Assembly (NCBI GenBank): GCA_016946835.1
Contig: JACVTC010000091.1
Span: 229,501-293,500, forward strand
Reading direction: 5' to 3'
Source of the DNA: Neocallimastix lanati (nom. inval.)
Lineage: Eukaryota; Neocallimastigomycota; Neocallimastigomycetes; Neocallimastigales; Neocallimastigaceae
DNA: 64,000 nt
Numbering within the stretch: the stretch's first letter is position 1; each line of letters starts with the position of its first letter. The position numbers and the translations under genes were made by a program. Shown here in pieces: positions 35,237 to 48,222 of this stretch. Below the pieces are notes generated by a model, which ran no database searches, was not told the DNA's origin, and saw nothing but the letters and a program-made list of their open reading frames with translations.

Positions 35237-37138
35237 ATGTCAAAAATTATATTATTATATTTATTATTGAGTATTATTTCTCTCTTAATAAATACTATTT
35301 ATGCTAAGAGCATCAAAATAGAAGAATATGAGGAAGTAGAATTTTTATATAAGAATAAAAAATGGGGTAAGTCTAAAGAACTCACTAAAAGTGAGGATGG
35401 TTATTACATGGTTTTTGTTAACACTACTGTGTCCAATAATAGTCATCATAAGCGTAGTAAGGAATCAGAAATTCTTTCTTCTGTTATTAATGAAATTCAA
35501 GAACTAATTTTTGATAATAAAGATACCTATGAAAATATAACACAATTTGAAGCTATTGAAAATAATGAAAAAGAAAATTTAGAAAAAAGAGAAACAAAGT
35601 ATTTAGTAGATTATGGAGATTCAAATTATGTTTATCCAATTTCTTCTATTAAGGATCGTACAGTACTTTATGCCTATCTTTCTGATGTATTAGTAGAAAA
35701 GGTTGAAAATATCTCAAAGGTCACCTCTTGTGTTCCAAACTATAATTTTGAATATGATTCCTATTATAATTTAGATGAAATTAAAAAGGAATCTAAATGG
35801 AAGGATATTGATATTAGATATAATACTGATCTTCATCTATCTTTACTTTCTCAAGGTAAATATGATGAAAATTTAGTTCATATATACGATACCAACTACT
35901 ACTTCCCAAAAACTGCAGGTGAAGGTATCAATATGATTTTCATTGATTCTGGTTTCAACTTTATGAGTTATGATTTTTCCAACACTGATCAACGTTCCAT
36001 TAAATGTGTTTTCAATGTTACTAATGCTAAAATTGCTCCAGTTGACAATGAAAAATATTGTTTTTCCTCCGTTACTCCAAATGATCATGGTACTCGTGTT
36101 TCTGATTGTGCTGCCGGTTATGACCATGGTGTAGCCAACAAAGCTAATATTTTAGGAGTTTTATTAGATAATTGTAGTACAGCCAATGTTATTGCTGCCT
36201 TACAATATGTCTTAGATAATTTAATTGTTCCCCATAAGACAGTTATTAATTGTTCATTTGGTATTCCTTCTTCAAAAAATGATATCAGTGAAGATATATA
36301 TCATCTTAATGATATAATTAACAAGATTACTGAAAAAGGAGGTATTGTTTTTGTTTCTGCTGGTAATGAAGGTTATAATGTTAATGATGATATCAATAAC
36401 TTTATCACTTTCCCATGTGCTTTTGAGAATACTATTTGTGTTGGTGGTATTGATAATTATGATTTAGAATCTGTTAATTTTTCTCTTGCCAATTATAGAA
36501 GAACTAATTATATAGGTTCCTCAGCCATCTATAAAAGATTCAAATATTCTAACTACGGTAAAGAAGTCAATATCTATGCTCCTTTCTTTGTTCGAGTTGC
36601 CTTTTTAGATTCAAATTATAATTATTTTGATGGTATTGATGGAGGTACATCCTATTCCTCACCAATTGTTGCTGGCATTGCAGCAACCATTATGAGTGAA
36701 AATCCAGATATTCAATTCAATACTAAGAAAATGGCTACCTACTTAGAACGTATTGGTGAAAAAAATGTCATAGCATATATTGATAAAAAATATCCTAATG
36801 TTTTTGCTAATAATGGTAAACATGTTGTCTATTCTTATGATAGCTTATATAATGGTTGTGGACCTCATGTAGGTAATCAGGTATGTCCACCAAATAAATG
36901 TTGTTCTGCCAATCATCAATGTACAGATGATCAAAATGTTTGTAGAAGTGATAAGGGTTGCCAGGTCATCTTTAGTCTTGATACTTGCCAAAATATAAAG
37001 AGTCCAGTAGAAGGTAAATGTGGTAATGGTTTTGGTAATTGTCCATTAGGTTACTGTTGTTCTGCTGAAGGTACTTGTGGACAATCCTCAGATTATTGTG
37101 GAGTAGGATGTCAAATTAATTATGGGTCTTGTTATTAA
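35237..37138 (+). CDS. Secreted subtilisin-like serine protease with two chitin-binding (CBM18) modules, 633 aa
   Basis: A single-exon gene. Residues 1-23 are a signal peptide (IILLYLLLSIISLLI core, then TIYA). A propeptide-like region follows (to about 180), with a KRET site near 116-119. The S8 catalytic domain has Asp237 (FIDSG), His284 (NDHGTR), oxyanion Asn377 (SAGNEG) and Ser472 (GGTSYSSPIVAGI), so the triad is complete. Two Cys-rich hevein-type modules end the protein. The first is 541-580 (CGPHVGNQVCPPNKCC and on). The second is 595-632 (CGNGFGNCPLGYCC and on), with the usual CCS spacing. CBM18 binds chitin or N-acetylglucosamine oligomers, so the enzyme is probably anchored to the fungus's own wall or to chitinous substrate while it degrades protein outside the cell. 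The first module is more divergent (ANHQCTDDQ in place of the usual aromatic-rich G-xC segment). The start is the first ATG after the A-rich tract. Confidence 0.93.
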   Translation: MSKIILLYLLLSIISLLINTIYAKSIKIEEYEEVEFLYKNKKWGKSKELTKSEDGYYMVFVNTTVSNNSHHKRSKESEILSSVINEIQELIFDNKDTYENITQFEAIENNEKENLEKRETKYLVDYGDSNYVYPISSIKDRTVLYAYLSDVLVEKVENISKVTSCVPNYNFEYDSYYNLDEIKKESKWKDIDIRYNTDLHLSLLSQGKYDENLVHIYDTNYYFPKTAGEGINMIFIDSGFNFMSYDFSNTDQRSIKCVFNVTNAKIAPVDNEKYCFSSVTPNDHGTRVSDCAAGYDHGVANKANILGVLLDNCSTANVIAALQYVLDNLIVPHKTVINCSFGIPSSKNDISEDIYHLNDIINKITEKGGIVFVSAGNEGYNVNDDINNFITFPCAFENTICVGGIDNYDLESVNFSLANYRRTNYIGSSAIYKRFKYSNYGKEVNIYAPFFVRVAFLDSNYNYFDGIDGGTSYSSPIVAGIAATIMSENPDIQFNTKKMATYLERIGEKNVIAYIDKKYPNVFANNGKHVVYSYDSLYNGCGPHVGNQVCPPNKCCSANHQCTDDQNVCRSDKGCQVIFSLDTCQNIKSPVEGKCGNGFGNCPLGYCCSAEGTCGQSSDYCGVGCQINYGSCY

Positions 37139-38493
37139 GAAAATTAAATAATAATAATAATGGTTATAAATTAAATTTTTTTTTTATTATTTTTTATCAT
37201 AAATTAATTAATTATTTATTTATCTAAAAAAAAAAAAAATTAAAATAATTAATATTATTATATTAGCTAATTTAATTATATATAATCAAAAAAAAAATAT
37301 ATATATATATATAAATTTTTTTTTATAATTATTTTATATTTATATTCTTAATTTTTTTGATATTCTACCTTAAATTTTTTAAAATAAATTAAAAAAAAAA
37401 AATTTTTTTCCTTTAAAATTTATACCTGAAATAGAATAAAATTCTATGATAATAATAATTAATTATGGAAATTATTTTTTTTTATAATAAAAAAATATAC
37501 ATAATATACTTTAAAATTATAAAAATAAAGATAAAAGTAAAACATACTAATAAAAATAAAACAGTATATAATAAAAATAAAACAGTATATAATAAAAATA
37601 AAACAGTATATAATAAAAATAAAACAGTATATAATAAAAAATAAACAAAATATATTAAAAATAAAAAATAAAATAAAATAAAAATAAAATAAAAACAAAA
37701 CAAAATAAAAGTAAATAAAAAATAAATTTGAATAAATAAACAATAAAAATTACTAAAGCATTTTAATAATTTATAACCTTATTAATCCACTTAAAAAAAA
37801 AATATATATATATATATATATTTATGTATATTATTATTGCTATTTGATTTGAATTATAGTATCATTATTTTCTATTAAATAGTATTTATACAATTAGTTT
37901 TTTTTTTTTTTTTTTTTTTTTATTAAATCTAAACAATTAGTGTAACCTTTAAAAAATTTTACTTATGTATTCTATTTTGTTTTTAATTATTCATTATTAA
38001 TATTATACTTTGTACCACTTTAATTCTTTTTTTAAAAAAAAAAAAAAAAAAAAGGTATAAAATTCGCATTAATAATTGATTGCTTGATAATAATTATTTA
38101 TTAATAATTATTATCATTATTATCATTATTAATTTTTATTTTTATTACTATTATAATTAAAATATATATATTTATATATTTAAAATTTTCTGTATTTTTA
38201 AAAATTTAAAATTATTATTAAAAAAATAAAATAAAATAAAATTTCATCTTTATGAAAAATATAATTCGGGAGACAAAAATGTTTATATAAAAAAAATTTT
38301 TTTTTTTTTTATTTTTTACTTTATAAATTTTTCTTTTTTCTTTTTTTTTTATTCTTTCATTTTCATTTTTTCATTTTTTATTATAATTAATTTTTTTTTT
38401 AAAAAAAAAAAATAATAATAATAAATAAATAAATAAAATTAAATTAAAGTTATTTAAATCATGAATGCCGTACTATATTTTATATTTTGTTTG

Positions 38494-38525
<32 letters not shown>

Positions 38526-39218
38526 AAATTAATTAAATAAAAAAAAAATTTTGCCACTTTTATTTTAATATTTATTTTTTCTTGTTTGTTTGTTTTTTTA
38601 TTTTCACTATTATTTATTTTTTTTTATAAATTTGTTATTTAATTTTATTTATAATAAATATATTTTATTTTATTTTTTATTTTATTTTTTTTTTTTTTTT
38701 TAATTTCTCAATTTTTTTTTATCTATGTAATTTTAATTTTTATTTTATTTTTATTTTTTTTTTTTTTTTATTTTATTTTATATATATATATATTTCATTA
38801 AACTTTTTCATATTTAAAATTTATATATTTTGTATATATAGTTTCACGTACATTTAAATATTATTTTCTAAAAACAATAATTTAATATAAAAAAAGAATA
38901 ATAATAATAATAATAATAAAAACTATATATACTTTTATAATAAAATAGTATATAATGATTTTTTTAAAAAAAAAAAGAAAAAAAAAAAGTATATAATGTT
39001 ATAAATAAAAAAATAAAATTTAAAAATTCTGATTGATAGTGGATTTATTATATATAAATAAATATTCTTTTTTTATTTTATTAACTTTTTTTTTTTTACA
39101 AAAAAAAATAAAAAAAAATTTTAAAAAGAAATTAATGAATTTAGTATATATATATAATCAAGACTTTTATATGTATTTATGGTTTAAAAAAAAAAGATAA
39201 TATACATGAAATCTTTTT
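37139..39218. other. AT-rich spacer between the protease and DHHC genes
   Basis: Homopolymer-rich DNA with one minisatellite (listed). The two flanking genes converge, so this is a shared 3' region. No gene is seen. Confidence 0.5.
37540..37642. repeat. 21-bp minisatellite, about 5 units
   Basis: Tandem ATAATAAAAATAAAACAGTAT units in register, with the first unit slightly diverged. The period is a multiple of three, so open frames on both strands here are a by-product. Confidence 0.9.
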
Positions 39219-40797
39219 TTAAACTCTAAAGCCAAAGGAATCTTGTTCGGCTTCAATAGTTATACTTTCTTCTGCCTGTTGTTTCTATTAATAATAAAAG
39301 AAAAAATTCATATTATTGTTAATATTTTTATTTTAATTTATTTTTATTATAAAATATTATTATATTATTATAAAATGTTTATTTTTTTAAAAAAAAAAAA
39401 AAACTCACTTGTTGTTTCTTAGCTCTCTTTCTATTTCTCTTTGTTTTTTGTCTATCCTTAATTTCTATTATACGTTGTTTAAATAAGGTTTTTAATTCTA
39501 AGTTTTCAAAGTATTCTGGATCATCTTCTCTCTTTCTAATATATTCTTGTGTTTTCATTTTATATAACCCTAATTTTATATATATATTATCATTTATATT
39601 ACATATTTTGATTTATAAAATATATTTTAATATTTAATATATTTTATTTAAATAATTATTGATTAAAATAATAAAATAATAATAATATATATAGTATTTT
39701 ATTCGTTACTTACAAAGTTTAAAGTGGAATATAATTAATTCTAAAATAGTAAAGTAGGCATATAAACAGAATAAACAATATATTATCAAGAGTATATCAC
39801 ATATTATTGGAGCATATTTTCCTGTTGAAAAATAAGTTGCAACTATATATACAAATGATTTATTATTTAAAGAAATTTTGAAAAAAATAAAAAAAAAATT
39901 AATGATATATTTATAATAATAATTCTACATATATATTAGTTTTATTATATTTACCAGTTTCTTTAAATTGGGTTCTATTAGCGAAAAATTGTATAAAGTA
40001 ATATAACGCACAAGCAGAGAAGAAAAGAACCATAAATGCACTAAGATAGATTAATAAAATGAATTCACTTTTTTAAAAATAAATATTAATAAATTTTCAT
40101 ATTTCATATTGAAATTTAGATATAATAATTATATAATTTTATATATATATCTAATTATAATTATAATAAATATAATAAATATATATAATTTTATATTATT
40201 TATTAATATATTCATATTTTTTTCTATTAAATATATTTACCTATAATTTTTACTACCAATACAAGTATTAAGATAGACACAATGATGATCAAAACCAGCA
40301 ACACATTTATTACATGGTTTACAATGACGAGTCTTACGTTCTACGGTAACTTGGCAAATATGGCAAAAGTTATCTGGACCAATGACAGGAACCCCCATTT
40401 CTTTAACATAATCAAGATTACGGGGTTTATTTTGTTGTTGAATAACAGGATCTTGAGTTTCAACAAACATAATATATAACGTAGTTGCCAATTGTATACA
40501 AGTTAATAGACCAGCAAATATACAAACTGCAATTTGATTTGGAGTAGGGAAGAAAAATGATACAAATGAATAAAATCCTATAACTGCAATAAACCATGTA
40601 ATCCATAAAAATATCATACTGATATCAATTGGTCTTTGAAAAGCATTTATACGACGCCAATTATTAAATTCACGAACACTAAGATAAGCAAATTGTTTAT
40701 TATCTGTTATAATCAACGGCATCTTAAATTTCTTTTCACCATGTTGATGGCGATTCTGTATGCCCTCCTCTTGATTTCTTAAATTTTCAGAAGCCAT
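39219..40797 (-). CDS. DHHC-type protein S-palmitoyltransferase, 5 exons, about 341 aa
   Basis: Predicted exons (minus strand) are 40797-40241, 40067-39955, 39842-39714, 39569-39409 and 39284-39219, total 1026 nt and one open frame. Introns have donors GTAAAT, GTAAAT, GTAAGT and GTGAGT, and all end in AG. The enzyme moves palmitate onto Cys of target proteins at Golgi, ER or plasma membranes. The order is a polar start, two membrane helices (about 57-83 and 90-112), the Cys-rich domain with CHIC at 145-148, DHHC at 170-173 and NTCIG after it, then helices 3 and 4 from exons 2 and 3 ([20 protein letters not shown] and [18 protein letters not shown]). A TQE-like segment (KMKTQEYI) and a basic coil with an acidic end (DSFGFRV) follow. 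The motif reads DHHCVYLN rather than the common DHHCPWxxN; the catalytic Cys is intact. The exon 3 acceptor could also be 21 nt further in (39821), in frame. Confidence 0.9.
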
Positions 40798-41173
40798 ATT
40801 CTATACTTTGATTTATTTAACTTTATTATTTTTATTAATTTTATTTTTTATTGTTAATTATTTTTTATCTTTCTTTTTTATATATATATTTTAAAATATA
40901 AATTTTTTTTATTAAAAATTAAAAGTCTGAGATTTTAATTTTTAAATTTATACTTCTATGTTTTATTTACAATTATCAATTGTTTAAATATCTTTTAATA
41001 GATTATATTACTTTGAATAAATTAAATGTTTTAAATAATTTTATTGTAAATTTATATAATGAATTTAATAGAAGGTTATTACGAAAATTTTAAACACAGA
41101 GAAATTTTAAAAAATTATACTGTTAAGATAATATTTCATAAAGAAATTATGAAAATATATATAATTTTCATCT

Positions 41174-41204
<31 letters not shown>

Positions 41205-43280
41205 CTTATGTTGAGACATTCAAAAATAAATTGATATACATTAATAAAAAGAATAATTATAATTCTTATGAATAATTAATTCTTGTTTATTAATATATCT
41301 TATTATCGCTTTTTTTTTTTTCTCTTGTTATTAATATTATTTATGATAGTTATTCTTTTCTATAAAATATCGGTTGTCAATTTATTTTTCTTTTCCAAAT
41401 ATTCAACTCCTTTTCAAGTTTTTAATGTTTATAAATTTAAGAAATAAATCAACAATACTAAATATCAGTATATTTATTTTTCTTTATAATTAATTGATAT
41501 TTATTAAATGCAATAAAAATAGAAAATAATAAAAATATTATTATTTTTTTATTATTTTTATTATAAATAAATATTAAATTTATTGTTTATAAATTGAATT
41601 ATAAAATGCTTTATACTGATTGTGATTTAATATTCAAATATTAATGTAATATAAATATTATTTTTTGAATATTGGTATAATAATTTCAATTTTTCTTTGC
41701 TTTATTTACTTTTTTTTACATATTAATTGATTAAGTTTATATTGTGAGTAAATTAAAATTATTTAAAGATTTTGATATTAAATGATTTAATAAATATAAT
41801 TTAAATTTTTATATTTTTTACTTCTAAAAAAATATATATATTCGTCTATATTATTATTGATATTTGTTATCTAAAATAAAAATATTTTTCTATTCATTTA
41901 TAGAACATTTCTTTCTAAATAACAACTATATAAAAAATATATATATAATATATAAATTGTTAGTATATGCTTTTTATATAATTTATTTAAGTTTATAGTA
42001 ATAATAAATTATATATATATAATTTTTATATTATTTTAATTCTTTTTTAAAATTTATTAAAAACTACTACAAAGATTTTTAATTTTATTTTATTCTTCCT
42101 TTTTTTTAAATAAGAAATAAATAAATTACTATAAAAAAAATATTAAAATTTAGATTAATTTTATTCTATAATCTAAGAATTTAATAAAAAAAAAGAAAGA
42201 AGTTTTCTTCTATAAATTTTAAATTCTATTATTTTAATTTTTCTTTTTTTTTTTTTTTTTATTATTATTATCTATATAATTTATATTTTTTAAATTTTTC
42301 TAATAAAATATATTTTTATTCTACTACAGTTATTACTACAAATGTTTAGTATTTATTCATTTAAATAAAAATCGATTTGCAAATTTACATAAAAAAAAAA
42401 AAAGACCTTATATCTTACATTTATAAGGTATATGAATAATAATATAGAATTATTATTTATCTATAATCTTTTATGATAAATAATAATTATTTTCTATTTT
42501 ATTTATTGAAGTTCTTTAGTTTTACTAAAAGATAATAATAAAACTAAAATTTTATACTATAAAATGCTCTATAAAACAAAAAAATTTTGAATAAATATAT
42601 AAAAAAAAATAAGTCCTTTAATTCAAGGGAATTTTTTTTTTATTAGAAATAAATGATATTTTTTTGGTTTATAATGTGATAAAATAAGAAATTATTAAGA
42701 ATAAATTAAAAATATATTTAATATATTATAATATAATAAAGTAAATATATTTATTTATATTATTAATAAATGTGTATTAATATAATTATTTATATACTAA
42801 TATATAGAAATATAAATTTATATATTAATAAAAAGTAAAATATTTAATATATATATTTTTTTTTTGTATAAAAAATATATATAATATTATTAAAAAATGG
42901 TAATATATATTAATATTATTATTGTTATTAAAATATTAAGTATTATTAATATTATGAAAATATAATAATAATTAACCTTTTTTTTTAAAAAAAAACTATT
43001 ATATAAATATTTATATATAACGAATTTTTTATATTCAATATATTTAAATAATATTAATAGAGCATTGTATATTACAATATATTAATATTATATATTATTA
43101 TATATAATCATATTGTAAGTGTTAATAATTATTTTAAATAATTAAAACAAATTAAAATGTAAACATAAATATAAAATAAATTAATTTTAAATATTATAAT
43201 ATTAAAAATAAAATAAATTATTATATTAATATATTATATTATATATTAAATATTAAAATTTTGATAGAAAATTAAATTAC
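40798..43280. other. AT-rich spacer upstream of the DHHC gene
   Basis: Nothing but AT-rich DNA with A- and T-runs. No coding-like frame, RNA gene or repeat family is seen. Confidence 0.5.
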
Positions 43281-43435
43281 TTCTTTTTCATATTTATTCA
43301 TTTATTCATTTATTTTATTTGCTAATTTATCTATTTATTTATTTATCTATCTATTTATTTATTTATTTATTTATTTATTTGATGGTTTTAAAAAAAAATT
43401 TATTATTTGTTATTAATATCTATTATTTTTTATTT

Positions 43436-43760
43436 TTATTTAAAATGTTATTATTTATTATTATTTATTATTATTTAAAATGATATTATATATTATTATT
43501 TATTATTATTTAAAATGATATTATATATTATTTATTATTATTTAAAATGGTATTACTATTTAAAATGATATTATTTATTATTATTTATTATTATTTAAAA
43601 TGATATTACTATTTAAAATGATATTATTTATTATTATTTATTATTATTTAAAATGATATTACTATTTAAAAATGATATTATTTATTATTATTTATTATTA
43701 TTTAAAATGATATTACTATTTAAAATGATATTATTTATTATTATTTATTAATTATTATTA
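43436..43760. repeat. Compound minisatellite of TTATTATTATTTAAAATGATATTA-type units
   Basis: Repeating blocks of ATTTATTATTATTTAAAATG, then ATATTACTATTTAAAATG, in varied order through 43760, preceded by TTTA units at 43297-43380. The core TTTAAAATGATATTA occurs at least nine times. Confidence 0.85.
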
Positions 43761-44092
43761 ATTATTTTTATTTATAAATTATTTATATCATCATCAAATA
43801 AAATAAACGATAAAAAAATAAATTAAAATGATTCTTTATTCACGGAAATTGATGAACATACAAAACTTAATAAAAAAAAAAAAATAGCTAAAAACAAATT
43901 ATATTTAATAATAAATGAAATAATATTAAAAGAATCAAATGATAATATAATACAATATCACAATACAACTATTTTTTCTATAATAAAAAAAAAAAGAGAT
44001 AATAAATTTTTAATTTTTTCATTATTTAATATTTAATAAATCATTTACTTATTAAAAATAATGTTTAATCTCTAAAATTAAATTAACAAAAA

Positions 44093-44123
<31 letters not shown>

Positions 44124-44159
44124 GTCAAAGCAATAAAAATAACTATAAAAGTAAATACT

Positions 44160-44660
44160 TAATTCTCCAACGCTTCTTAACAGATAAATCATATTATACT
44201 ATTCTGCTATATAAAAATTGATATCTTTTAAAACTTTATTTATATAGAATTATCTCTTTTTTGAATGGTATATTTCAACCTCCAAACATTCTATTTTATA
44301 ATTGAGGACAGTAGTAAATAGAAAAATGAAATTAAGATAATATTATATGCTTTCTACATAGGTCATACTCTCAGTTGAACTGATCCCTGACCATTGTCAT
44401 GACAAAAATGCAGCTTTGGTAATTCTATATACCTTTTATAAAAAAAAAAATATGTATTTTCTAACGAAGTGGCTAAAGCCAAATTAATATAATATTAAAT
44501 ATTTATTATATAGTTATGCCGCCATTCAAGAGATGGAGACATAAGACCTTTTTTTTTTATAATTAAAAGTAACAAAAATATATTGTAGTTAATTTTAATG
44601 AGACTAGAGCAACGATTAATAAATTATAACTATTCTATTAAAAGTGCTATTATACAGAAT
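44160..44660. other. Less AT-rich patch, probable decayed coding or repeat DNA
   Basis: It contains non-simple sequence such as CATACTCTCAGTTGAACTGA, CATTGTCATGACAAAAATG and GCCGCCATTCAAGAGATGG, unlike the surrounding AT DNA. Frames are short on both strands. It may be a relic of a mobile element, but I could not match it to the LINEs in this window. Confidence 0.3.
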
Positions 44661-44839
44661 AAAAAGTTGTCCAAAATTTAATAACTATTTAACATTAATT
44701 ACGAATACTAAAAATTAATAATATTTTTATACTTATTTTATTACAAAATATTCATAAAAATTAATATGTACCAAATTTTATTTGGAAGTTAAATTAAAAT
44801 TTAATGTGGGGTTAAAATTAAGATTCTCACTACACTCTA

Positions 44840-44840
44840 T

Positions 44841-44883
<43 letters not shown>

Positions 44884-44945
44884 TTATTCTATTTATCTAT
44901 TTATTTATTTATCTCTTTATTTATATATTTATATATTTATATATA
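44840..44945. repeat. (TTTA)n microsatellite
   Basis: Tandem TTTA units, about eleven in perfect register, then TCTA/TTTA variants. Frames across it encode only Leu/Phe/Tyr/Ile. Confidence 0.85.
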
Positions 44946-45557
44946 TTTAACTATGTATTATTTATTTTTTTACTTAATTTTAATTGATCTAGTTAATTAT
45001 AATAAAGCTATTATCTCTATAAGAAATCAATCATACATATCACCTAGAATTAATGTTTATTATAAAGTAGATAATTGATTTTACTGTTATTGTATATTTA
45101 GTTATTTATAAATATTTAGGTTAAATTTTAATTTTTTTTTTTTTTTTTTTGAAAATAAATTTAAAAAAAAAAAAAAAATTATATCTTGGAAGATAATAAT
45201 AATAAAAATAAAAAATTAAAAAATTAAAATTATTATTACATAATATGTAAAGTATTATATTGCATGTTATTTTTATTATTACAGAAAAATAATGAAAGTA
45301 TTTTATATATATATATATTTTAAAAGAAAAAAAAAGTTTTTATACTATTAAGAACATAAAATTGTAGACATAAAATTAAAATATGAATAAATATTACATA
45401 TATTAAATATGGAAAAAAGGAAATACTCCGCATTATAATATTGAATTAGCTTTTTAACTTTGATCTCTTTATTTCTCTTAAAGTTTAATAATAAAATAAA
45501 ATTATATTTAAATTGGAAATAATAAAAAAAAATTGTTAGATGATGCAGAGATATTAC

Positions 45558-45890
<333 letters not shown>

Positions 45891-46169
45891 ATGAATTACA
45901 AAGAAACCAATATTAATAAAAAAAATATTTCATATATTGCTATGAAATTATTGTTAATTGTTGAGTTTCAATTAAGGATGGTAAAGATTAAATGAATATA
46001 TTATTTTTCCTTTACAGTCCCTAATTGAATAGTAAAACTAATACAGTATTATTTCAATTCTGATTATTTATATTAGTATTTTTATTCACTGTCAAAATCA
46101 CTAATTAATATTTTAAATTTTATAGTTATTATTAATTGTAGTAATATGGTAGTACAAATATATTTATTA

Positions 46170-46212
<43 letters not shown>

Positions 46213-46339
46213 AATATATAAGAACCTGAATTTCTCTTTATTTCAATTATATGATCAAACTTTGCAGAATATATCTTTTTACATTAAATTAATAAAAAAT
46301 ATAATAATAATAATTAAGTAATTAAAAAAAAAAATAATA

Positions 46340-46640
46340 ACACCAATATAAAGTAGATAATATAATGTCTACTAAACTCTCTCCTTAAATCAAGAGAAAT
46401 GTTATCAAGAGATTTAATTTCCATAGATTAGTTGTGCGAAGAATCATCATTATTTATTTGTATTAGATGAACTTATGGAAAGGATTAGTAATAGAAATTC
46501 TTATTTGATATATCGATTCTCTATTAACTGTCTTAATTGTTAAAACAATTTTTTACTATATCAATCTAAAAAATAATTCAAAGGAGTTACTAATAAGTGG
46601 TACAGTGTTGGTTAGGTAATAATCCACTAAGTTAATTCTT
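46340..46640 (-). pseudogene. Probable diverged LINE-B 3'-end fragment
   Basis: The word AATGTCTACTAAACTCTCTCC near 46364-46384 matches GGTGTCCACTAAACTCTCCCC at 49854-49874 and TATCCACTAAACTCTCCCCC at 48558. All are preceded by an AGATA word. The surrounding 300 bp are less AT-rich and frameless. This appears to be an older third copy of the LINE-B 3' region. Confidence 0.45.
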
Positions 46641-46958
46641 TACAAAATACCTTAGAACAAAAAATATTTATGTAGAACATGGATATTTAATAAAAAATTT
46701 TATTAAATACAATTTGATATTTTTTTTTTTTTGCTTAAGAGTTCCTATAGTCTACTTTCAGTTCAAGATTCAAAGCCTTAAATGAAAATTAAATCAATTT
46801 TTTCAAGGTCAAAACCAAAACGTCTCAAACTTTTACGTATAGTCGACATTTCAAAATAAAAAGTAATGTTTTTATTAATAAAAAAATTATAATAAAAATA
46901 AAATTAAAAAAAATAGAAATAAAGAGAAAAAAAAAATAAAATAAAGTCTTTGTTGTGG

Positions 46959-46992
<34 letters not shown>

Positions 46993-46994
46993 AA

Positions 46995-47035
<41 letters not shown>

Positions 47036-47479
47036 TGAGTTTTAATATTTTATGGTTCACTATTAATATCTTAAAATACTTTATCATAAAATTATTGATA
47101 AATAAGTGAAAATATTAATAAAAATAAAATTATTTTCTATAAAATAGTGTAAAGGATAGTAAATATCAAAAGTATGTTAGAAAATTGAAAAAAAAAAAAA
47201 AAAAAAGTTCATGTGAGGTGGAACTAATATTAATATTCCTATTATCAGTTTCACTAATATTACTATTGTTAACAGTATTATTTCTATTGTTATTATTATT
47301 AATATTATAAACTTGTTACTAGTATCATAATTTGTATTTGATTCTATAATATTCATATTATTATTCATATCTGTGATAACAGTGCTTAACATTACTATTT
47401 GATATTGAACAATATTTGGAAATTATAAAAAATTTTTCATAAAGAATTTCAATATCATTAAAATATTTCATTCGAAATT

Positions 47480-48222
47480 CATGGAAAAGATAGTATTTAA
47501 AAAAACAATGTTCCAATTGACGATTACTGTCTTCTCTATAACCACAAGGACATCGTTCTGGACTATCATATTGGTGGCTTTAGAAACACAAGCATCAAAT
47601 TTCTATCCACATTTTGTACGAAGTACCCATCATAAACCAATGCTATATTCAGGATACTTAAAGTTGAACTGTCGGTAATCTCTAGTTTTCTCAAATTCAT
47701 TTTTCTTAAAAACTTTAGACTTGATTGATTATCCTGCCATATCTCTATCCCTGTAAATGTTTACAACTGCTTTTTTTTTTTTTTTTTTGATGGAAAATTA
47801 TCAAATTTGTCTGCTAAAATTTTACTTTCCTTATCCCATACATGTCGTTTACAACTTTATTCTCTGTATGATCGGTTTCAATTCTAAATCATTTGAAAAA
47901 TGTAAACCTAAGTGACTAAATTTTACAACTTCTTAAGTTGAGATCTTGTTGGAGCACATAATACAATGTCCTTTTCAAAGAGACCTCCACATCAACGTTT
48001 ATCACCAAGAGAGATTCTATATTTATCACATTTATTAAAAATGTCTTTAATGAACAAATTAAACAAAATTGGTTGAGAGGGGACAACCTTGAAGAACACC
48101 TTTCTTAATACTAAATGATTATGATAATTGTCCATTAACCCTTACACAAACCTTGGAAGATAAGTATAAATTTTCAATAAAATTATAGCACTTACCTCTA
48201 CTAACTAAGTGATGAATCTCCA
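47480..48222 (-). pseudogene. LINE-A copy 2, RT and C-terminal fragment (3' side of the nest)
   Basis: On the minus strand, 48220-47930 matches 1270-1000 of the first LINE-A copy, including the GLFADD-region equivalent and the KKCG-like turns, now with frameshifts. About 150 bp of the first copy (its 815-975) is missing here near 47910. Further on (47700-47490), the C-terminal stretch with FKYPEYSIGLWWVLRTK resembles the LKYPQFNLGFSWIIRLRFG of LINE-B. The match stops at 48222, where a LINE-B poly-A tail begins, and resumes at 52335. Confidence 0.8.

Noticed and set aside
37459-37743. A 94-codon minus-strand frame with a repeated Tyr-Cys-Phe-Ile word
   Set aside because: Caused by the 21-bp minisatellite; a second register is open as well.
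43436-43760. CRISPR-like alternation of repeats
   Set aside because: The units are contiguous AT minisatellite variants without unique spacers, in eukaryotic DNA.
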